DNA of 46,360 nt, taken from contig JAAFJP010000040.1 in assembly GCA_013298125.1 (NCBI GenBank), forward strand, positions 1-46,360, written 5' to 3'. Numbering within the stretch: position 1 is the stretch's first letter; every line of letters begins with the position of its first letter. A program made the translations under genes and the position numbers. The notes beneath the pieces are model-generated. The model was not told the origin of the DNA. It saw only the letters and a program-made list of their open reading frames with translations, and made no database searches. Positions 42,509 to 46,360 of this stretch are shown piece by piece. Source of the stretch: Cytophagales bacterium (lineage in GTDB: Bacteria; Bacteroidota; Bacteroidia; Cytophagales; Spirosomataceae).

Positions 42509-43336
42509 ATGAAATATTACATGAATCTCCTCCTGTGGGGAACAGAAGTAGATGAAAGCCTTTTCCCAACCTTAGAACTCATCAAATCCATCGGTTTTGA
42601 TGGCGTTGAAGTACCCATTTTCAATCCAGACCCAGCACATTGGTACGCATGGCGAAAGAAGTTGGATGATTTGGATTTGGAAAGAGTTTGTGATACCTTT
42701 TGCGGGGCAGAAACCAATCTTATTAGTCCAGACCAAGCCGTACGTCAGGCGGGATTGGGCTATCTAAAATCTTGCGTGGACTGTGCCTTAGTTTTGGGTT
42801 CGGATAAATTGATGGGACCTATTCACTCGGCTTTGGGGGTTTTTACTGGGAAATCCGCCACCGAAGAAGAGTGGGCTTGGGGCGTGGAAGGCATCCAACA
42901 ATTATCGCAATATGCCGATGAAATAGGCGTGATGATTTGCTTGGAATATTTGAATCGTTTTGAATTATTATTGACCTCTTGTTCAGACGAATTAATCCGT
43001 TTCGTGGATGAAGTTAATCGCCCGAATTGTAAGATTATGTTCGATACTTTCCACGCTAATATTGAAGAAAAAAACATCGGTGATGCCGTCCGAAAAATGG
43101 GTAATAAAATAGCCTTCGTACAATTATCTGAAAATGACCGAAGCACCCCAGGCAAAGGAAATGTGGACTGGGAAGGAACGTTTCAGGCTTTGAAAGATAT
43201 TGATTATCAAGATGTTGTCTCAATAGAAGCATTTGGTATGAAACTACCTGCCGCTAATATTTGGCGACAAATGTTTGAGAGTGAGGAGGTTTTGATGAAG
43301 GAGGGATTGGCATTTTTGAAGAGTAAAGCGGAATAA
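42509..43336 (+). CDS. Sugar phosphate isomerase/epimerase (tagatose/psicose 3-epimerase-like)
   Basis: The 275-residue protein is a xylose isomerase-like TIM barrel. SIGFDGVEVPIF, DKLMGPIHSALG, VMICLEYLNRFELLLTSC, CKIMFDTFHANIEE, AFVQLSENDRSTPGKG and VSIEAFG match the ketose 3-epimerase group; Glu, Asp, His and Glu of these segments form the Mn site. The next gene on the strand is a Gfo/Idh/MocA oxidoreductase, a usual partner in sugar or inositol use, but a 214-base gap filled by nested repeats now separates them. Confidence 0.9.
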   Translation: MKYYMNLLLWGTEVDESLFPTLELIKSIGFDGVEVPIFNPDPAHWYAWRKKLDDLDLERVCDTFCGAETNLISPDQAVRQAGLGYLKSCVDCALVLGSDKLMGPIHSALGVFTGKSATEEEWAWGVEGIQQLSQYADEIGVMICLEYLNRFELLLTSCSDELIRFVDEVNRPNCKIMFDTFHANIEEKNIGDAVRKMGNKIAFVQLSENDRSTPGKGNVDWEGTFQALKDIDYQDVVSIEAFGMKLPAANIWRQMFESEEVLMKEGLAFLKSKAE

Positions 43337-43344
43337 TAAAATCG

Positions 43345-43535
43345 GTAGGGGCGTATCGCATACCAATGCTGTCAATTTAAGAAATTTGTTCGACTAACGC
43401 TGGTAGGGTTCAAAACCCTACCAGCGTTCAAACGGGTTTTTTAAATATATTTTGACAAAAGTAAATCCTTAAGTTGACAGCATTGGTATCGCATACGCCC
43501 ACTGCCCAACAAGGGCGTATGCGATACGCCCCTAC
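43345..43535. repeat. Perfect 23-bp-stem hairpin interrupted by a MITE-like element
   Basis: The right arm is 43513-43535. The left arm is its exact reverse complement when the inserted element (43363-43486) and one copy of the duplicated target are removed: 43345-43362 plus CGCCC at 43496-43500. The restored loop is ACTGCCCAACAA (43501-43512). Hairpins of the form GTAGGGGCGT...ACGCCCCTAC look like REP elements. It lies between the epimerase and oxidoreductase genes. Confidence 0.93.
43363..43486. mobile_element. MITE-like element, 124 bp, with target duplication
   Basis: Terminal inverted repeats CCAATGCTGTCAA (43363-43375) and TTGACAGCATTGG (43474-43486) are exact and extend with few mismatches to 18-19 bases. 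TATCGCATA flanks both ends (43354-43362 and 43487-43495) as a 9-bp direct repeat; because of shared end bases it can also be read as an 11-bp GTATCGCATAC duplication around CAATGC...GCATTG ends. Inside, 43396-43428 is a perfect 15-bp stem (AACGCTGGTAGGGTT with AACCCTACCAGCGTT, loop CAA). No protein is encoded. A duplication of 9-11 bases would fit IS4-type transposases acting in trans. Confidence 0.9.
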
Positions 43536-43550
43536 ATATATAAAACCAAC

Positions 43551-44663
43551 ATGAAAAAACTAAACATCGCCATCGTTGGCTTAGGGTTTGGGGCTGAATT
43601 TATCCCCATTTATCAACGTCATCCGCATACCAATATGTATGCCATTTGTCAGCGTAATGTAGAAAAATTGAATGCCATTGGCGATAAACTCAACATCGAA
43701 AAACGGTATTCTGATTATAACGAATTGTTGAAAGACCCTAATATTGATGCCGTTCATATCAACTCACCGATTCCGAATCATGCCGAGCAAAGTCTGAAAG
43801 CTCTTTACGCAGGCAAGCACGTAGCCTGTACCGTCCCGATGGCGACAACGGTTGAAGATTGTCAGAAAATTGTGGATGCTTGCAGAGCAACTGGCAAGAA
43901 ATATATGATGATGGAAACGGTGGTTTACGCCCGTGAATTTCTGTTTGTGAAAGAACTTTATGAAAAAGGAGAACTTGGTAAAGTACAATTTCTGAAAGCC
44001 TCACATCAGCAAGATATGGAAGGCTGGCCCGACTATTGGCCTGGGCTTCCACCGATGCACTACGCTACGCATTGCGTGGGTCCAGTGGCAGGATTGTTGA
44101 AATTGCAGGCAGAATATGTGTCGTGTTTTGGGTCGGGTAGAATCAGTGAAGACCTTGTAAAAATTCATAATTCACCTTTTGCCGTGGAATCAGCCCATAT
44201 CAAATTTAAAGATTCAGATTTGAGTGCATACGTCTATCGTTCACTGTTTGATGTGGCTCGCCAATATCGTGAAAGTTTTGAAGTGTATGGTTCAAAAAAA
44301 TCCTTTGAGTGGTCGTTGATTGAAGACGAAGAACACGTAATCCATACCGCTAAAAAATCCGAACCAGAAATCCCAGAGAAGGTAAAAGTGCCAGATTACG
44401 CCCATTATTTACCCAAAGAAATTCAATCTTTTACGGGTAAAGGCGTTTATGATTCTGACGATAATACGCATTTAAGTTTTGCCCAAGGAGGCGGACACGG
44501 AGGCTCTCACCCGCACCTTGCCCACGAGTTTGTGATGGCATTAATTGAAGACCGTGACCCATTCCCAAATGCAGTTCAGTCTGCCAATTGGACAAGCGTT
44601 GGAATTTTGGCACATGAGTCAGCTATGAAGGGTGGTGAGATTATTTATTTGCCTGAATTTTAA
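43551..44663 (+). CDS. Gfo/Idh/MocA family oxidoreductase
   Basis: The 370-residue protein has the NAD(P) motif IAIVGLGFGAEFIPIYQRHP near residues 5-24 and the conserved EKP-like turn as CTVPMATTVEDC. The C-terminal alpha/beta domain carries VVYAREFLFVKELYEKGELG and GGHGGSHPHLAHEFVMALIEDRDPFP, typical of the inositol dehydrogenase-type branch. It reduces or oxidises a sugar or cyclitol with NAD(P). With the upstream epimerase it probably forms a sugar-interconversion pair; the transcript, if shared, must read through the hairpin/MITE region. Confidence 0.92.
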   Translation: MKKLNIAIVGLGFGAEFIPIYQRHPHTNMYAICQRNVEKLNAIGDKLNIEKRYSDYNELLKDPNIDAVHINSPIPNHAEQSLKALYAGKHVACTVPMATTVEDCQKIVDACRATGKKYMMMETVVYAREFLFVKELYEKGELGKVQFLKASHQQDMEGWPDYWPGLPPMHYATHCVGPVAGLLKLQAEYVSCFGSGRISEDLVKIHNSPFAVESAHIKFKDSDLSAYVYRSLFDVARQYRESFEVYGSKKSFEWSLIEDEEHVIHTAKKSEPEIPEKVKVPDYAHYLPKEIQSFTGKGVYDSDDNTHLSFAQGGGHGGSHPHLAHEFVMALIEDRDPFPNAVQSANWTSVGILAHESAMKGGEIIYLPEF

Positions 44664-44697
44664 AAGGTTGTGGTTTTATTCAGTGAAATCTTATGAT

Positions 44698-44753
44698 TTT
44701 GACAGGTTTGGTTGAAGGTTAAACAAAGCGTTTCTACGACCAGACCTATCAAA
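44698..44753. terminator. Inverted repeat between convergent genes
   Basis: TTTGACAGGTTTGGT (44698-44712) pairs with ACCAGACCTATCAAA (44739-44753) with two mismatches. It separates the oxidoreductase gene and the convergent TIGR01777 gene and may terminate both, though it lacks a clear T-run. Confidence 0.5.
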
Positions 44754-44770
44754 GTCTCTGAATTTCCATT

Positions 44771-45661
44771 TTACTCAACTAATTCTTTCAAAGCCTCATC
44801 AACCGACTCAAACCTAAACCGAAAGCCAGAATTCAACAATCGTTCGGGATAAACGTTTCTACTTTTTAGCAATAATTCTGTTTCTGTTTGTAGAAAAAGT
44901 GTCCCGATTTCTAACAAAAAAGTGGGTGATGGAAGTCCAAAAGGCACTTTCAATTTATCTCTCAATATTTTCATAAAACTCTGATTATCAATAGGATTGG
45001 GGGCAGAAATATTAATTGCACCGTTAATGTTTTCATCACGAATAATGAACTCGACAGCTCTACAAAAGTCCTCTACGTGAATCCAACTCATCTTTTGGCG
45101 ACCATTGCCTTGTTGTCCGCCCAAGCCCAAGCGAGTGATGGTTTTGAGCTTATGAAAAGCCTCTCCTTCTCTTCCCAAAACGATGGCGGTTCGTAAGGCA
45201 ACTTTACGTGTATGTGACGTAGGCGATGCGAAAAAAGCCTTCTCCCAAGATTTACAAATATTCATCGAAAAATCATCGCCGATTATGCCGTTTGCTTCGG
45301 TCATTAATTGGGTTTCGGCATGAATGTAAATCGTGGCACTACTCGAATTGAGCCATGTTTTAGGAGGGTTTTTACAGTTGTCAATTACCCTTTGCAAAAC
45401 ATTGGTACTATCAATTCTCGACCTCAAAATCTCTGCCCGATTTATGTCATTATATCGACAATCGACTGATTTACCCGTCATGTTGATAAGCACATCCGCC
45501 TTTTCGAGTGAATCAGTCCAATCTCCGAGAGTTTTAGCATCCCACAGTATTTCGTTTGGACGTTTTGGATTACGAGTCAAAATCCAGACTTCGTGATTTT
45601 GGAAGTGGTTTTCTAAGGCTTTTCCTAAGAAACCTGAGCCTCCTGCGATGATGATTTTCAT
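44771..45661 (-). CDS. TIGR01777 family (YfcH/SulA-like) epimerase
   Basis: The 296-residue protein has the NAD(P) Rossmann start MKIIIAGGSGFLGKAL, then ADVLINMTGKSVDCRY, LRSRIDSTNVL, SSSATIYIHAE, and the C-terminal MSWIHVEDFCRAVEFI, GAINISAPNP and LLLKSRNVYPERLLNSGF segments. All are signatures of TIGR01777. These extended-SDR proteins are conserved but of uncertain function; in some bacteria they are linked to cell division or lipid modification. It overlaps the upstream membrane-protein gene by 4 bases. Confidence 0.93.
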   Translation of the reverse strand: MKIIIAGGSGFLGKALENHFQNHEVWILTRNPKRPNEILWDAKTLGDWTDSLEKADVLINMTGKSVDCRYNDINRAEILRSRIDSTNVLQRVIDNCKNPPKTWLNSSSATIYIHAETQLMTEANGIIGDDFSMNICKSWEKAFFASPTSHTRKVALRTAIVLGREGEAFHKLKTITRLGLGGQQGNGRQKMSWIHVEDFCRAVEFIIRDENINGAINISAPNPIDNQSFMKILRDKLKVPFGLPSPTFLLEIGTLFLQTETELLLKSRNVYPERLLNSGFRFRFESVDEALKELVE

Positions 45662-46104
45662 GGGGTTTGCGTGTTTACTTCAAATGGACTTAATTTAACC
45701 ATTTTTTTATTCAAATAGAATAAAAAACCAAAGTAAATGAAACTAATAAATGGTAAAAATGTATCAATACGTATATGACGATGACTCTTATAAGTTAAAA
45801 TTTGATAGACTACAATTCCTAAAAATATAGCTATCCAAATTCCACTATTGACACAGCCTAATTCCCATATCCATTTCTTTTCAGGCGATTTTCTATTGAT
45901 AAAGGCTGATTGGTAAGTTACTATTCCTAATGATGGGAGTATTGATAGTAAAATAATTATTGAGACACCTTTCAATGTGGCTTGATAGATTTCTCCAAAA
46001 CCAAAAAACAATATCATTACCAGTGCAATTACTGCAATAACCAAAGGAATAAAATTCATTGCTAAAATCGTTGTAATAACCTTTTTTCGTTTATCAGTGT
46101 CCAT
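45658..46104 (-). CDS. Small four-helix membrane protein of unknown function
   Basis: The 148-residue protein has four hydrophobic segments, near 12-34, 44-64, 80-101 and 118-134. A short charged tail follows. There is no catalytic motif or recognised family. It is the first gene of a two-gene unit with the TIGR01777 gene (4-base overlap), suggesting a joint envelope role. A -7-like element lies 22 bases upstream of the start. Confidence 0.85.
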   Translation of the reverse strand: MDTDKRKKVITTILAMNFIPLVIAVIALVMILFFGFGEIYQATLKGVSIIILLSILPSLGIVTYQSAFINRKSPEKKWIWELGCVNSGIWIAIFLGIVVYQILTYKSHRHIRIDTFLPFISFIYFGFLFYLNKKMVKLSPFEVNTQTP

Positions 46105-46126
46105 ATGTTTTAGTATTTATTAAGTT

Positions 46127-46134
46127 CAAATTTA
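46127..46134 (-). promoter_or_regulatory. Bacteroidota-type -7 promoter element
   Basis: The minus strand reads TAAATTTG, an exact TAnnTTTG match, 22 bases upstream of the membrane-protein start. No clear -33 TTTG follows. Confidence 0.4.
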
Positions 46135-46248
46135 GTACACTATTTAACACGTTTTCTGAATAATTCTTATCATAAATCTTTGATTGGGGAACTTCCCGAA
46201 AGTAGAAATAACTTTCGGGAAGTAAAATTGGCGTTTTATACTTCTCGT
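46134..46248. repeat. Dispersed hairpin repeat, copy 2
   Basis: ACTTCCCGAAAGT (46191-46203), loop AGAAATA and ACTTTCGGGAAGT (46211-46223) are identical to the first hairpin at 17056-17088. Flanks TTTCTG.ATAATT.TTATC before and TTGGCGTTTTATACTTCTCG after are also shared. The second hairpin of copy 1 is absent here. The end of the window (46249-46360) shows nothing I can name. Confidence 0.9.
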
Positions 46249-46360
46249 ATGTTTGTTACAAATTTTATTTTGAAAATAAAGGGTAAAAACTGAACTTAGA
46301 ATAATGAAAAGGAGAGATATTAGACTTCTAAGCAACTCTTGGTAGTATGCTGTTTTCGAG

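Noticed and set aside
1-46360. tRNA, rRNA or other known structured RNA genes
   Set aside because: No cloverleaf-like T-loop sequences or rRNA signatures were recognised on either strand by reading; a covariance search could not be run.

Overview
The window looks like a chromosomal piece of a Bacteroidota bacterium, most likely order Cytophagales. The evidence is a gldJ-like gliding lipoprotein gene, a DUF4175 coiled-coil giant, a DUF4249 lipoprotein paired with a TonB receptor carrying a CarboxypepD_reg-like plug, a MopE-like GH16 lipoprotein, AT-rich DNA, and promoter-like TAnnTTTG elements. No rRNA, tRNA, CRISPR array or intact transposase gene was seen; an IS5-like transposase tail sits at the left edge.

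Layout. 1-6.2 kb: secreted protein, long-chain acyl-CoA ligase, metallopeptidase with MORN repeats, TPR protein. 6.2-6.7 kb: gene-free block with five exact DnaA boxes plus near-matches, a candidate oriC or DnaA-titration site. 6.9-12 kb: Ig-like lipoprotein, methyltransferase, mnmG and ybeY, with a parS-like site before mnmG. 12-24.4 kb: housekeeping and envelope genes (OmpA-like, DUF4175, exonuclease III, AhpD-like, ComF, GldJ-like, Mfd). 24.5-30.2 kb: an accessory island with three XisI loci, each XisI following a predicted PD-(D/E)XK protein (XisH once, Uma2 twice; the last Uma2-XisI pair is broken). The XisHI pair is bracketed by a 98-bp direct repeat. 30.2-46 kb: DUF4249/TonB transport pair, hemE, thioredoxin lipoprotein, GH16, SDR, flavin monooxygenase, C10 protease with a small lipoprotein, XRE regulator, GreA-like factor, sugar epimerase and Gfo/Idh/MocA oxidoreductase, and a TIGR01777 epimerase.

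The most unusual feature is the intergenic DNA. Over a dozen long inverted repeats occupy the gaps, from several unrelated sequence families. The best are a 64-bp perfect palindrome with no loop (41961-42024), and a 124-bp MITE-like element inserted with a target duplication into a perfect 23-bp-stem hairpin (43345-43535). One hairpin family occurs twice, about 29 kb apart. The main candidate for an undescribed system is the modular XisI plus nuclease-fold partner arrangement in the 24.5-30.2 kb island, which may move between sites through such repeats.
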